Shown here in pieces: positions 1 to 16,300 of a stretch of DNA of 64,000 nucleotides. The notes under the pieces are model-generated. The model made no database searches, had not been told where the DNA came from, and was given only the letters and a program-made list of their open reading frames with translations. Every line of letters starts with the position of its first letter. Position 1 is the stretch's first letter. The position numbers and the translations under genes are program-made. This stretch comes from Aptenodytes patagonicus (lineage: Eukaryota > Chordata > Aves > Sphenisciformes > Spheniscidae), in NCBI RefSeq assembly GCF_965638725.1, contig NC_134962.1, positions 441,501-505,500 of the forward strand, written 5' to 3'.

Positions 1-1452
1 ACTGCCCAGACCCCTAGGCATGCACCCTGCCATGGCTGCGGCCGACCCACGGTGCAGGGTCGGTCCTGGGGCACCTGCTGGCAGGGCCGGGCAGCTGGCT
101 GTCCTTTGCGAGGGCGCAAGGTCACAGCTCAGCCAGGGAGGGACGCCGCCCCTGCGCCTCCCCTGCCGCGGCCCCTGCGGCATGCCCACCCCAGCTCTCC
201 CATGGCCAGGCCTGCTCCTCGCCTGGCTCGCCTGGCCCCCCGCGACTAGATCAGCTGCCGAGCTGATAAGCCATTCCTGGAGGGCCGCAGGCTCCGGCCA
301 CAGCTCCGGCTCAGCACTGGCTGCTCTGCCCCCAGTGCAGCCCATGGACCAGGCCCAGCCACCCTGGGATGCCGTGGGGTGACAAGTGGCCCTGCACCTG
401 CCCACCACCGGGTCCAGCCCTGCGCCGCCCCACCATGGCCAGGGTCCTGGGCAGGGGACCCCAGGGGCCGGAGCCCACTCATGGGGGCACAGCCTGGCCT
501 GGTCATTGCAGCGCCCGTCCGGCTGCTTGCCGCCTCCCACCAGCGCCCTTCGCTGAGGGCGCAAGGTCACAGCTCCGTGCAGCGCGGTGCTGCCGTCGGC
601 TGGGTTTCTGGGATCGATATGGCTCCGGTGACGGTGCAGCCCCGCCACCACGTCCCCAGGCACTGCGAGGCGATGGCCTGCCAGCCCCAGTGCCCGTGCC
701 CACTGCAGCCCAGTGGGCCGGCGCCACCGAGGGCTAGTCACAGCCTGCCCTCCCCATGCCCTCGCGCCGGCCCAACTGCAGCCCAACAGCCCACCCTCCT
801 CCACGGCTCCCCGAGGAGCAGCATGTGGCCTCGTGCCCCACAGCCATCCCCCCGCATGCCAGCCATGATCCCGGCTCCGTCCCACTCCTGGTCCCACAGG
901 AGCAGGGCCTTGCTCCTACAGACCCCTGTGATGGGGCATGGGAGCCCCCCAGGTAGTGGGGGCAGCCCCAGGGGAGAACCCGTGGATGAGGTGTCTGGCC
1001 CAGGCGGCCAAGCTCCACTCCCCACTCCACGCCCCCCATCCCCCGAGCCCCACAGCCCTGCGCCAGCCCCGCTCCGGGGGTCCCCGCCGCCTCTGAGGGG
1101 CCCAGCCGATCAACCACCGGCCCAGGGCGACTCCGCATCCCCCCCACGGTGGCCCGACGGCCCTGCCCTGCTCCGTGGACCCTTCCCATGGACCCTGCCC
1201 TGGGAAACCTACCCCATGGACCCTGCCCTGCCCCGTGGACCCTCCCCAGGGACCCTGCCCTGCCCACGGACCCTGCTCCACCGGTTCTGCCCTACCGGCT
1301 CTGCCCCACAGACCCCTCCCCACGGACCCTGCCCCGCCGGACCCTGCCCACGGACCTTGCCCCAGGGACCCTGCCCCACGGAGCCTCCCACGGAGCCTGC
1401 CCCACGGAGCCCCCCCCGCCGCCCGCCCCGCCGGCCGTCCCCGGGCGCTCAC
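1..1452 (-). other. SLC12A5: SLC12A5 intron 1 (partial)
   Basis: This stretch lies downstream, on the minus strand, of the SLC12A5 first coding exon and should be intron 1. It is very GC-rich and open in several frames, but no frame resembles SLC12A5 exon 2 or the alternative KCC2b first exon. It contains a degenerate minisatellite at about 1186-1400. No other gene is seen. Confidence 0.6.
1186..1400. repeat. Degenerate GGACCCTGCCC minisatellite
   Basis: An imperfect tandem array of units of roughly 11-25 bp built on GGACCCTGCCC with connectors such as CCATGGACCC and CCACGGACCC. It lies inside SLC12A5 intron 1, about 50 bp from the exon. It makes long spurious open frames on both strands, rich in Pro-Cys-Thr or Gly-Gln. 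Confidence 0.7.
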
Positions 1453-1561
1453 CTCTGCCGTCGCGGCCGGGCAGGCTGCCGCCCCCCGCGCCGTGGTCGG
1501 GTCCGCGGGCGGCCGTGGGGCCGTGGCGGGGCAGCGCGGTGACGGTGAACCGCCGGCTCAT
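1453..1561 (-). CDS. SLC12A5: SLC12A5 (KCC2) first coding exon, KCC2a type
   Basis: First coding exon of the neuronal K-Cl cotransporter KCC2, which extrudes chloride from neurons and so sets inhibitory GABA/glycine polarity. Read on the minus strand from ATG 1561, the peptide starts MSRRFTVTALP and ends LPGRDGRG. This matches the known KCC2a N-terminus (MSRRFTVTSLP ... LPGEDVKG); the middle has diverged. The exon gives 36 codons plus one base and ends at a consensus donor (AG|GTGAGC) at 1452/1451. The transmembrane body lies off the left edge. MMP9 lies upstream in the same orientation, its poly(A) signal about 1.1 kb away, as in mammals. The identification rests on a short but distinctive peptide plus synteny. 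Confidence 0.85.
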
Positions 1562-2690
1562 GGCCCCGCCGCCTCCACAAGTGGCTCGGGGCCCCGGCGG
1601 CCGCCGAGCGCGGCCCCGCCGGGCGCTGACCGGGGTCCTAGTGCCCGCGGCACCGCCCGCCGCGCCGCCCCCACGGCTGCAGGGCTGGCACGGCTCGGAC
1701 CGGCTCGGATCGGCTCGGATCGGCTGGCACGGCTCGGCTTGGTGGGCACGGCTGGCTGGGCTGTCACGGCTCGGCCCGGCTCGGTTCGGCTTGACAAAGC
1801 TCGGCTCAGCTCGGCTAGGCTAAGCTCGGCTCGGCTCGGCTCGGCTCGGCTAGGCTAAGCTCGGCTCGGCTCGGCTCGGCTCGGCTCGGCACGGCTCGGT
1901 TCGGCTCGGCACGGCTCGGTTCGGCTCGACGGGACGGACCGCGGGGTCGCTCCGCCCCGCCCGGCCCCGCGCCGCTCCGCAGCCGCCGCCGCACGGGGGG
2001 TGCTGGGACCGGACCCCGGCGGGATGGGACGGGACGGGTCGGGTCGGGTCGGGCCGGGACCGCGCTCCGCCGCGCTCTGCCCCCGCCCTGCGCAGACCCG
2101 CGGCCGCTAATTACAGCCCCGGGGCTGCGGCCGCCCCACCCTGCCACGGCACCGGGCAGCCCCCGGACACGGCCCCGGACTCGGCCCCGCCGCTGGGCTT
2201 CGCAGGCCGCGCTGGGTCAGGTCGGGGTGGGCTGGGGCAGGGCGGCTCTGCGGTAGCAGGCCGCAGCAGGGGGTCCGGGCTGCAGCGGGGCCCGGCCACA
2301 TGCCATGTCCCAGCCTGCGACAAACGCCCGTCTCTCACCGCCAGTGGAGAGCCGGGGACGCAGGGGAGGGCTGGGGGCTGGCGGGGTACAGGGGAGCCAG
2401 GACCTGGGGGGGATCGGCGGGCAGGAGGGGCTCTGGAGGTTGGAGGGGTGCAGGGGGCTGCACGTGGCATGGGGCTGGTGGCGGGGGATGTTGGGACCTA
2501 GGGACGTCCTCCCCGGTGGGACCCAGTGTCCCTTAGGGATCCCAGAGCCCTCAGCAGGAGTGGGGCTTGGCTGCAGACTCCCCCTCCCAGCGCCCCCTTC
2601 CCCACCGATGCTGGCACCCCACACCTTGGGGTTCGCTGCGCCGTGGCCCCAGCCGGCTGACGGAGCACTCAGAGGCCATGTCTGAAGGAT
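1562..2690 (-). promoter_or_regulatory. SLC12A5: SLC12A5 promoter / 5'UTR CpG island
   Basis: This GC-rich, CpG-dense block separates the SLC12A5 start codon from the MMP9 poly(A) signal and must hold the KCC2a promoter and 5'UTR. No TATA box is evident. Its main feature is a CGGCT pentamer array at about 1688-1930, with a shorter GGGTC run near 2034-2058. I could not find an RE1/NRSF element by eye. No coding signal is seen. Confidence 0.55.
1688..1930. repeat. CGGCT/GGCTC pentamer repeat
   Basis: About 240 bp of imperfect tandem CGGCT (equally GGCTC), with scattered variant units (GGCAC, CGGAC, TTCGG, AGGCTA) and a perfect core at about 1860-1888. It lies about 130 bp upstream of the SLC12A5 start codon. 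It generates long artefactual open frames of Ala-Arg-Leu-Gly or Ser-Arg-Ala-Glu-Pro repeats. Confidence 0.85.
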
Positions 2691-2694
2691 TGTC

Positions 2695-2700
2695 TTTATT
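2695..2700 (-). terminator. MMP9: MMP9 poly(A) signal
   Basis: AATAAA on the minus strand (TTTATT on plus), about 460 bp beyond the MMP9 stop codon. It is the only canonical hexamer I see in the right place. Confidence 0.75.
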
Positions 2701-3158
2701 AAAAACGGGCAGATGAGATTGGCAGAGCCCCACGTCCCCATCCTGGCCAAGTCCCGGGGCACCAGCTCCCAGTGGAGCCCGGCCCAACCCGGCATGGCTG
2801 GCTCAGGAAAAAGACAAAGTCATTAACAAATCCGTGTGCGGTTCGCACCAGGCAAATGCCTCTGCGTGGTGGAGCCGGCGCTGCCAGGGGCAGCACGGTG
2901 CCGGCTGCGGTGAGAGTCCTGCTCCTCAGCCGGGGCTCCCCGGGCTGGGCAGCTCCCGAGGGGCGACCCCAGGACTCCCTTCCCCCTCCTGACGGGGAGA
3001 CAGCAAAGCTCCCACCAAGGTGGGGGCTGCCCCACGGCCGCGAGGCTGCACAGCCCCCAGTGCCCCGGGGGGGTCAGGCTACAAGACAGGAGCCGTGGGG
3101 TTGGGAGCAGTGGGCAGGGAGCAGCGTGGTGGCTGGAGCCGGGCGGCCGGTCAGGTCC

Positions 3159-7215
<4,057 letters not shown>

Positions 7216-7289
7216 GGCGTGGCAGTAGCAGGAGGGCTGTGGCTGTGCCGGGTCCCTGCTGCTCACTCTGGGTGCCGCCAGGCTCTCAC

Positions 7290-7375
7290 TCCTATTTATG
7301 CAGCAGGGAGGACAGTGAGTCACCCTCAGACCCCTCAGCCGCCGACTCACACTCCTTTCCCACAGTGACTAAAGG
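7290..7375 (-). promoter_or_regulatory. MMP9: MMP9 proximal promoter (TATA, AP-1)
   Basis: On the minus strand a TATA-like CATAAATAG lies at about 7292-7300, about 80 bp upstream of the start codon. A perfect AP-1 site (TGAGTCA) lies at 7316-7322. AP-1-like sites follow at 7344-7350 (GTGAGTC) and near 7367 (TGACTAA). A TATA box with a close AP-1 site is the known layout of the inducible mammalian MMP9 promoter, so phorbol-ester/cytokine induction is likely conserved. Confidence 0.7.
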
Positions 7376-10300
7376 CACACTCAGGTTCCTCCGTTCCCTG
7401 CCTTAACTGTTTCATCACCTTGTTTACTAAACACATTCGGTCCCGTGGCCATGCAACTAAACACGCTCGGTCCCGTGGACACGCAAGGCGTGAGGACAGG
7501 CGCAAGGGAGAGCAGCTGGGCAGCTGTGCTGGGGCATGGCACAGCCTGGCTGCCCGGGGGCTGCCCCGCGGCGGGGCGGCCAGCAGTGAGGGGCATCGCC
7601 CTGCTGGCCCCAAGGCCATGGTGGCAGTGGGGACAGCAGGGGGTTGTGGAGGCCGGGGGGCCAGCTGGGCGCTCGGGACCCTGCAGCCATGTTGCCGCAC
7701 CGGCCGATGCTGAGCTCGGCTGAGGGCCAATGCCACCAGAGCCAGACCTGCAGGGGCCTGGGTGGGCACCGGGGCTGCGTGGGCAGAGCCGGCAGGAGAG
7801 CCCCTGCCCAGAGCTCCTGTGCCTGCAGCCCACCTGCCTGGGAGCCGGACGCCAGAGCTCGGACCCTCACCAGCACACAGCATCCGTCCCCATGTCCCCC
7901 ACCGTGGCTGTGTCACCCAGGTGGGGCAGAGCATTCCCAGCATAGGAGGCCCTCGTGTCTCATCACCCCATGGGTGCCTCTAAGCCCACTCGCCGGCAGC
8001 CACCCGGCAGAGCCCTGCAGGACCAGGGGCAGTGCCTGCCCAAGAGGTCTGTGCCCAGGGACACTCCGGCGGGGCCCACGGGACATGGGGGTGCCCCGTC
8101 CTCGCCACCGGCTGCTCCATAGGGCGCTGCTGACTCAGGTTCCCACCCGGCGCAGCACAAACCTCGCCATGGGACAGTGTTTTCCTGCTTCTCCCAAAGT
8201 GCCAACGCTTGTGGGAACGGGAGTGGTGAAGGGGAAAACAAACAGGGACGAGGAGCGAGAGGAAAACAGATGGCAGAGAGGAGGGAAAGGTGCAGTGTCA
8301 GCCGTGGGAGGTGGGAGGGCTGGTGTAGCCCAGTGATGCTGCCCGAGACACAGGTCCCAGGACGGGTCCCCCTTCCGCAACTCTCGCTAACCCCGGGCTC
8401 GCGGGGCCCCGCTGAGCCCTCAGCTGTCCTCGGGAGGATGATCTTCCCGGGCCACCCCATCCCTGTTGGTGCCCTGTGCTCCTGGCTCCCGAACTCCCCA
8501 GGCTGTGCCCCTGCAACCACCCCCTCCCTGCATCACCCTGGCTCTGGCTGAGCCAAACAAACAGCTCCTGGCCCAGCCAGAGGACGAACAGGTTACGCTG
8601 GCGTCCAGCAAGGCTGGGGGATGGCGAGAGGAGGGGGGCCGCGCTCCCCTGTGCCCTTGCAGAGGAGCCCCGATGCCCAAGGGAGGGCTCATCCCTGGGG
8701 GAGCATCACCCGTGCAGGGCAGATGGGCTCACTGAGGGGGGCTGACCCTGGGTGCGGGCTCTGCCCCGGACCCCCTCTCCGCCCAGCCAGGGTCCCGTGG
8801 CCCCGCTCCCAGCCCAGCTGCATGCAGGGGAGCCGCCGAGCGGCGGGCGCCCAGTGCCGGCAGGATGCAGTGCCGGGGCTGCGGTTGGCCTGGCGCGGGG
8901 AGCTCACAGGCAGCATGAGCCCCGCCGGGAGGAAGCGGAGCTGGGAAATCGCAGGGTTGCCTCACTCCCCACCACAGCCCTGCAAGAGCAGCCCTTGTTC
9001 CTGGATGGAGGAAGTTGCTCCACAAGCAGCTGCTGTCCTGCGTCCTGGCATGACAAACACGTCCAGCCCACCGTGCCTGCGCACAGCCCTCTCCTGGCAG
9101 GACGCAGGCCAGGGACCCCCACAGCCAGGCCACCCCCACTGTCTCCCCTCCCCATGGGGTCCAGCCTGCTGCCCCTCACCCCTGTGCGTGGCCCAGCTCT
9201 TTGCAAGGCAGGAGGCAGTGGCTCCCTGTGCTCTCTGCCTGGCCAGCAGCCAGAGCAACAATGGGGCTCTGCCAAGGCGCCCCAAGGCCCCCGCTGCAGC
9301 TGACAGCTCCTGGGGTGCGCAGGGAGCAGGCATCACTCCATGTCCTCCGCTCTCCAGGCTGCCAGGACCTCAGCCCACAGCACATGGAGCCAGTGCCGGA
9401 GATGGATGCAAAAGCACCGCTGGGAGGACGCACCCCTGGGGCAGCCCGGGCAAGGGGATGTCTGACACCAGCTCCGGGGCACAGCCATGGAGGCCAGATC
9501 TGGCTCTGGCATCCCCACTGGCCTCCCCAGCGCTGTGGCAAATCCCTGGACCTTTCCCATGCTATTCCCATCCCTCATTTCTGCCGCATGCAGGAGCCGC
9601 AGCTCCCACAGCCTGAGCACACTGCCACGGCACTGCCTGTACCGCACTGCACCGCCTGCAGCACCCCTGAGGGCAGAGCCATGGCCGAACAGAGCAGAGC
9701 AGTGCTGACCGGGATGGGGCTCAGAGGAGAGCGATGGCAGGAGGAGCCGAGAGCCAGGGCCCTGCACACCGCGCAGCCCGTCCTAGCAAGCCCACGCTTG
9801 CCCGGCTCCAGCCAGCTCCGGGGTGCACCGGCAGGTCCGTGGCCAATGGCCCCAAGCGTCCTTGAGCTGGGCGGCTGGGGTCCCGGCAGGAGGCTGCCAG
9901 CCACAGCTCTGCCCCCCCAACCTGGCCTCTCCCACTGACTCACAGCCCCACTCGCCAGCTTCCTCCTGGCACCGGCCCGGGGGATTTTCTGGTGACTCTC
10001 TGGAGGCTCTGCAGGGAGCAGGGGCAGGGCTGGGGCAGCAGGGAAACCCCCGTGTCTGGCAACACCAGCAGCCTCAGAGCTGGGCCGGGGAACTCCATGG
10101 GGACAGGCTTGGCGCTGCCAGCACAAACCCCGCAGGCAGCCCCAGCCCCGTGCAGGGCCAGGCCGGGGAGCTGGGGCAAGGCACGGGTCCCTCGGCACAG
10201 GTATATGCAGAGGGATGCTCAGGGCAGCCGGTGCCGCTGGTGGGAGAGGAGGGCGGTGGTGAGCATGGGCAGCGCAGCAGGCGGGAGAGGGCTTTTGGCT

Positions 10301-13300
10301 GCCAGGGACCCCAAGAGCATCTGGGTGCTCTGCCCAGCCCATGTCTGCCCAGGGGCACCGTTTACACCCAGAGCCCCTGTAAGGATGAACGATACGGAAA
10401 AATCTACGCAGACGTCCTCCATCCCAGCCAGCTGCCCAAGCCACGAGGCTGCCCGTCACCACCACTGAAACGGGAAGGAACAGCCACCGCAGCCCCTTCC
10501 CACACCCTTACTCATGGCCACCCTCACACAGGAGGACACCACAGGGACACCCCTGTGGGAAACAGGTCCAGGACCCTGGCTGGGGCTGGATGCCTGCCTG
10601 GATCCCTGCCAGCGAGGAGGCAGCCGCCCTGCCCGGGGCAGAGGCTGATAGGACATGGTGGCACCTCGGCCAGGCTGCAGGTCTCCAGCTGGGAGGTGCT
10701 GGCTGGGCCAGCAGCAAGGTTTGGGGGGGCCGGACAGAGCCAGGGACCCCCAGAGCTGGGCCTGGGCTCTCCCCAGCTCTGTTCCCCCAGCGCAGGTGAG
10801 CAGAGTGGGGGCCAGCTGGGGAGGGAGCACAGCACCAACTGGCCAGGGGAGAGGTCCGACAGCTGCGGCCATGGGGTGCATCAGGGTGGCAAAGGTTGTG
10901 GGAGAGCTGAGGAGCAGGGGGGCAAGGAGACACCTGGCTGCCACAGTTGCTGCCTCCCACCTGGGGAGCCCAAAGAGCCAGGCAGGGGACAGGGGGGGAT
11001 GCGGGAGTGAGGGGCAGGCCCAGGCATGTGGATGGCATCGGACGCCCTCCTGGCACGAGGGGACAGGCAGGAGCGCGGCAGAGCATGGCAGAGGGGAAGC
11101 AGGGCGGGAGGGAGTCAGCGTCTTGTGTGGGATGTGTGAGACATTGCTGGGTCGGGGAGAGCACAGCGCCAGCCGCTGCAGGGAAGCACAACCTGTGCGG
11201 AGGGCAGGGAGCTGCTTGGACCTGTCAGCCGCCACACGCAGTGCCAGTGCCACAGCCACCACGGCAGAGCCAGATTCCCCATCCGGCGGGCAGGGCACCA
11301 GTGCATGCCCCCAGCCATGTTGGGCAGCTGCAGCTGCCAGCCCCACCGCCCCGAGCCCAGCCCTGCTCCCATCCCACGGGCTCCGCAGCACCCCGTGCCC
11401 AGGGAGCAGAGCTGCCACCCGCACACCGGCTGCCATGGCCAGCACCAGCCTGCCATATGGTGCAGTGTGCCGGGCATGGGGACGCTTGGCGCAGGAGCGG
11501 GACCAAAGGCACAGGGAGCAGCTCTGCGTCAGGGGCTTGGAAGCCCCACTGCTCCTGCTCAAGGGCTCCAGACAGAAACAACATTCCTGCACACACTTCC
11601 CTTATCTGCTGCCCTGACGTCGGGCCGCGCGTGGGCTGGGATCACATCCTCCAGCTGGGCCCAGGACCCTTCTTGGCAAACCACGCCGCATGCCACGGTC
11701 CCACAGCGCTCCCGGCACCACCGGTCCCCAGCCCTGCACGCCTTCCCCGCCTGCCCGATGCTCCGTGGATGCACCTGCTCGTCTCCCTGCCCATCCCTGC
11801 CAGACCCTGCCTGTCCCTTGCCTCACCTGGGGAACTCCCCACCCCCTCAACACCAGCTTCTTGCGAATTCTTCACCCGTTTGCCTGGACAGGAGGCGACG
11901 TCCTGCCCCCCAGCCCTGCTGCCCCCCCAGCCCCAGTGCCGCTGCTCTCCGCAGCCTCTTGTCTGGGCGAGGATGACGCAGCCGGTGTCAGCTGGGCGGA
12001 TCACCTCTGCCCTGCAGGCACTGAAACCAGCACTGTAGTTTCATCACTCGGCAGCGCCGATCCCAGCTGCAAACCACACATGACGGATCCCCCCCAGCCG
12101 TCACACCAGCTCCAGGCACCCAGGTGGGTGGCACAGTCACCTCCCTGCATCGGGCTGGGACATCCCCCCTCCGCGCCTTCCTCGGCCCCTTCACAACCCT
12201 GGAACCCCCCCATCTGTTTGGGTCCCACAGGGATGCTGGAGCAGGAATCTCCCACCCAGCGCTCTGCTCCTCCAGGTGCTGGGGCTGGCGGCAGGCACAG
12301 CGGCACAGCCTGTGCCAAGGCTGCCGGGCAGCCTCCCTGCTGGACACATCCCTGCCGATGCCGGGAAGGGACCCAGCGCCTCACAGACCCCTGCGCAGAG
12401 CCCTCGCCACACGGCACAACCCCTGTGCTCACCTGCACCCTGCTCATCTCCACAAGATGGAGAGGAAACCAGGCTCCTGCCTGCTGGGAAGCCCTCAAGG
12501 TGGGAAATCCAGGAAGGGTTTGACGAGACAAGTCAGCCTCTGGCAGAGGCCTCTGAAATCGCCTTGGTGTTCGATCTGGAGGGAAAACAGCCCAGACCAT
12601 CTCATCTGCTGGAGAGAGGTGTGAAGAGCCCGGCAGCCCCAGGCCGTAGGAAGGGGGTATGAGAGCTCCAAACACTGTGGGGCTCTTGTTTTCATGACTT
12701 GCTTTGCTGCAAACTCATTCCCATCCCTTGAACCTCATCCCGTCTCAGCTGTTACCTCCAGCTTTGACCAACTTTTGTTCTACCAAACTTTCCCTGCCTG
12801 CCAGGAGCAGGACCGCAGCGCGTTCAGGCACGTGAGAGGGGCGCAGGGCCTGGGGCTGCCCCAGCTCCCGCGGGCTGCACGGGGCAGCACCAAGACTTTG
12901 TCACCCGTGGTGGCTTTGGGAAGGGGTGTCCATAAGCAGCTCTGCTGCTATCATCCCCTCAGCCACCCTGGGGCCATCCCCTCTGGGGTGACCTGCCGGA
13001 TCAGGCCCATGGAGGCCATCTCCTGCACCCCACGGGGGTAAGGCAGGGGCCGTGAGGGGAGCGGGGCAGGATGGAGCTGGGTGGCCGCAGGCTCCTCAAG
13101 GCACAGCTGCTATGCTGGACCATCAGCCGGCACGGCACGGCACGGGTGGGCAGCGCTTTGTCCCCAGCGGTGAGACAGGCACGGCAGCTGCCTGCTAAAA
13201 CGGGAAGAGCAGCAATTGTGACAATGACGGCGAACCTGCCTGCCTGTCCGGCATGTGAAGGGGACAACACGGCGCCAGGAACCTGCCGGCTGTCAGTGAC

Positions 13301-16300
13301 GAAACGGCTCAGGAATAGGAAGCGGGGGTTTGTAGAAGGTGAAATATGGGCAAAACTGGTTGTATTTAATTGTAAACTACAAGAAGCAGAAGGAAGAGCG
13401 GTAGATGCAACATGCTCGGATTTCAGTAAAACATTTGACAACTGTTCTAACGCTTGCTGCCAAATTAATTCAGAGCGGCTCAGTTGTCAACACAGGCATA
13501 TGGACAAAACCCAGGCAGCCCAGGGAATGGCAAACGGCCTGGCTGTCAGCCGGGGAGCTGCTGGGGCTGCATGACCCTTGGGGCCTTTTAAAACCTCTTC
13601 TGCAGGCACGGGTGCCGCAGGAGGGGAGGAAGGCAGCCACCAGGCTGCGGGAGGACTGGGGATGGAGAGAGCTGCCACGCTGCCAGGGGAGAAGGGTTGG
13701 AGAGCACCCAGGCAAGAGCCACCAGCCCTTCGGGAGCTGCCGAGCCCTGCAGGTGCCTCTGAACACCACGAGGCAGAGAGCAGCCCTGGAAGCCCACCCG
13801 CTCGGCCCCGGGGTCCAGCGACCCGCTTCCATGGGGCAGGAGGGACCAACCAGACCAACACCGCACCCGGTTGCTGCCTGGTGGGGCTCAGGACCGCTGC
13901 CATGCGAGAGCCGCAGGGCCCCTCTGGCCTCCGAGGGGGTCCGGCCGCAGGCAGGGCTGCGGGGCCGGCTCAGGCTGGGAGCCCCCGCAGCAGTGCCGGG
14001 GTACTGAGCTCCCCTGCTCCACGGGTGCTCGGCAGGGCGAAGCCCTGTGCGGGCGATGCGCGCAGGCAATGGGAACGGCCCGGCACAGCACGTGTTTAAG
14101 GCCTCTGGGGCCCTGCTACACACACAGTTCTCCTGCCCACCTTGTTTATTTTACTTATATTTCAGTAATTTGCTGATTACCCTTTTTTAACTAACCAGCA
14201 GTGATGAATCAGCAGTGCAGGAGAGGGTGGAAGCCAGCGGCCTTGGACCGTGGCTCTGAGGTCTCAGGTTCTGGGAAGGAAGCCACAGGATCCCTCCAGA
14301 AGGGAAAAAAAACTACCAGCAGCAGCAGCAGCACTTCTGGCAGGCGAGGAGGGGCCGGGCAGGACCGCAGCCGCAACTGTTTGCATTTCAGCAGCTCCAA
14401 ACACATCCTGGAAAGGCCGTTGATGGTCCTGAAGCCCTGCAGGAACGGCAGCCATGGCTCTGACCCGGGCGCAGGATGAGACACACGGGACAGGCAGTGT
14501 ATGGCACGGCTCAGCGCCGCCGTCGCTCCAGCCGGTGTGCAGGACGGTGGGCACCGACGGCCCAGGAGGCAGCGGGACACAAGGAGGGCACCGTGGCCCC
14601 CTCCGGCAGGCAGGAGCACCCAGCAGAGCGGTAGTGGGGGCGCTGGCAGGGAGCTGGGCTGCGTGCTCCGTCCGGAGCTCGCCCAGCCCACGCAGTGCCG
14701 CATCGCCCCAAGGAGAGCCCCTTCGTGCCCACGGCGCAGCCGCCCGCAGCACCTCCCGGCCCGGCTGGGCTGGGCAGAGCCAGGGCCAGCGAGCCGCCTC
14801 CTGCCAAGGGGACCTTGCGAGGATATAAGTGGCCTCGCCACAGGCTTTCGTCAGCTCCTCCGAGCCCCTGGAGAGCAGCTGGGAGTGGCTCCTGCCTGTC
14901 TCGGGAGCGCCCTGCCTGAGCCCAAGGGTGGCATTACGGCTGAGGCCACGGGTTCAGCCGCAGCCTCGGTGGCCACAGAAAACGGGGCATTATCCTATGA
15001 CACTCCCACCCATGCCAGTGCCCTGGGAAGCAGAGATCCCAGCAGGAACGGCCGGCACCAGAGGGAGGCTGCTCACCACAGAAGCACCAGTGGCCCAGCA
15101 AGCCCGGGGCACACAGCAGAGGAGCCGGAGCAGTGCCCGGCGGGAAGCTGTCCCGGCTTGCTGCCACCCCAGCACGGAGCAATCCCCTGGGAGAGCCCCA
15201 GGCGCCTTCTTCGGGAGCCGCTGTTGCTGGGAAGGAGCTGAGTGGTGAAGCAATCTGGTGTGAAGAAAAACCCATTTCCTGCAGCAAGGGCTGTTTTGCT
15301 CAACGTTTTACAAAATGTGCTGATGCAACTGCCCTTCCCAGGTGGGATATAAATACAAGCCTGGTGGATGTGGATTAATGCCCTGCAGCTACACAAACAT
15401 CACCAGCAATGTTTTCTTTAAAAAGAAAAAAGGAAACAAGGAGGAACAAACAGCACGGACGACAAAACCACTGACTGTGGAAGTCTGGGATCTCCAGTTG
15501 CAGGGAGGCTGGAGGGGCGCAGCCCTGGGCACCGTGCTCAGCACAAGCCACCACCTATTCTGGGACACTGACTGGAGCCATTAGCTCATGGAGAAGCTAT
15601 TGTGGGAGCAGGGCAAGCCCGTGAGGCGGGTCAGCGTGGTGAACAAACCGCCGCTGAGGACAGGGCAGACCAGCACGGCTGAGGGGCGCCGGCGAGAGCA
15701 GGACCCCGACCAGAGTCGCTCAGTCAGCGTGCTCTCGCCCTGACCCGAGCGGCAGCTTGTCCGGCTGTAGCTCCTTCCAAGCACCGCATCCGGGCTGGAG
15801 AGTGTGGAGCTGGGAAACCTTCTACCTCCTGGGACAGCCTGTCAGTGCAGCTGATCAACCGGCCTGTTAAAAATCAGCTTCATATCCCACTCGAGTCTTA
15901 TCGCCTTATTCTCCAGGCACAAGCGTTTGTGTTGTCTTCTCAGCCTGTTCCCGAAAGGCCTTTAACCTGGCGCTCCCCCTGCTAAGGTATTTGGACACAC
16001 ATCCAATGCGTGCCGCATCCATTTTTGGATTCTCTTAAGCCTCTTGCCGAGCTTTCTTTGTGTTTTCTTTGGCCCTGAAATGATTTCAGGCACAGGAGCC
16101 ACAATGGCACAGCATTATCAGAGAGGAGCTGTGCCTCCAGAGCAGAGCATGGGAGCTGTGCTTTGCCTGGCTTGGAAATTCTCCGCTCACCCCTGCTCGG
16201 GGGCACGCAGCATTTTTAAAAATAGCAGGTTATCCATCTCAGCAAAGCTCCCGCTGGTACAATCCTTTGAGACAGAGGACATGGGGTGTCTCTGCAGGGT

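Noticed and set aside
1-1450. Possible SLC12A5 exon 1b (KCC2b start)
   Set aside because: No MLNNLTDCEDGD-like peptide was found on the minus strand. The exon probably lies off the left edge.
379-1542. 387-codon plus-strand Pro-rich frame
   Set aside because: It spans a minisatellite and is antisense to the SLC12A5 first exon; its composition mirrors the repeat.
9823-11617. Long frames on both strands in the MMP9-ZNF335 spacer
   Set aside because: Overlapping frames on both strands with no domain, no consistent exon boundaries and GC-driven amino-acid content.
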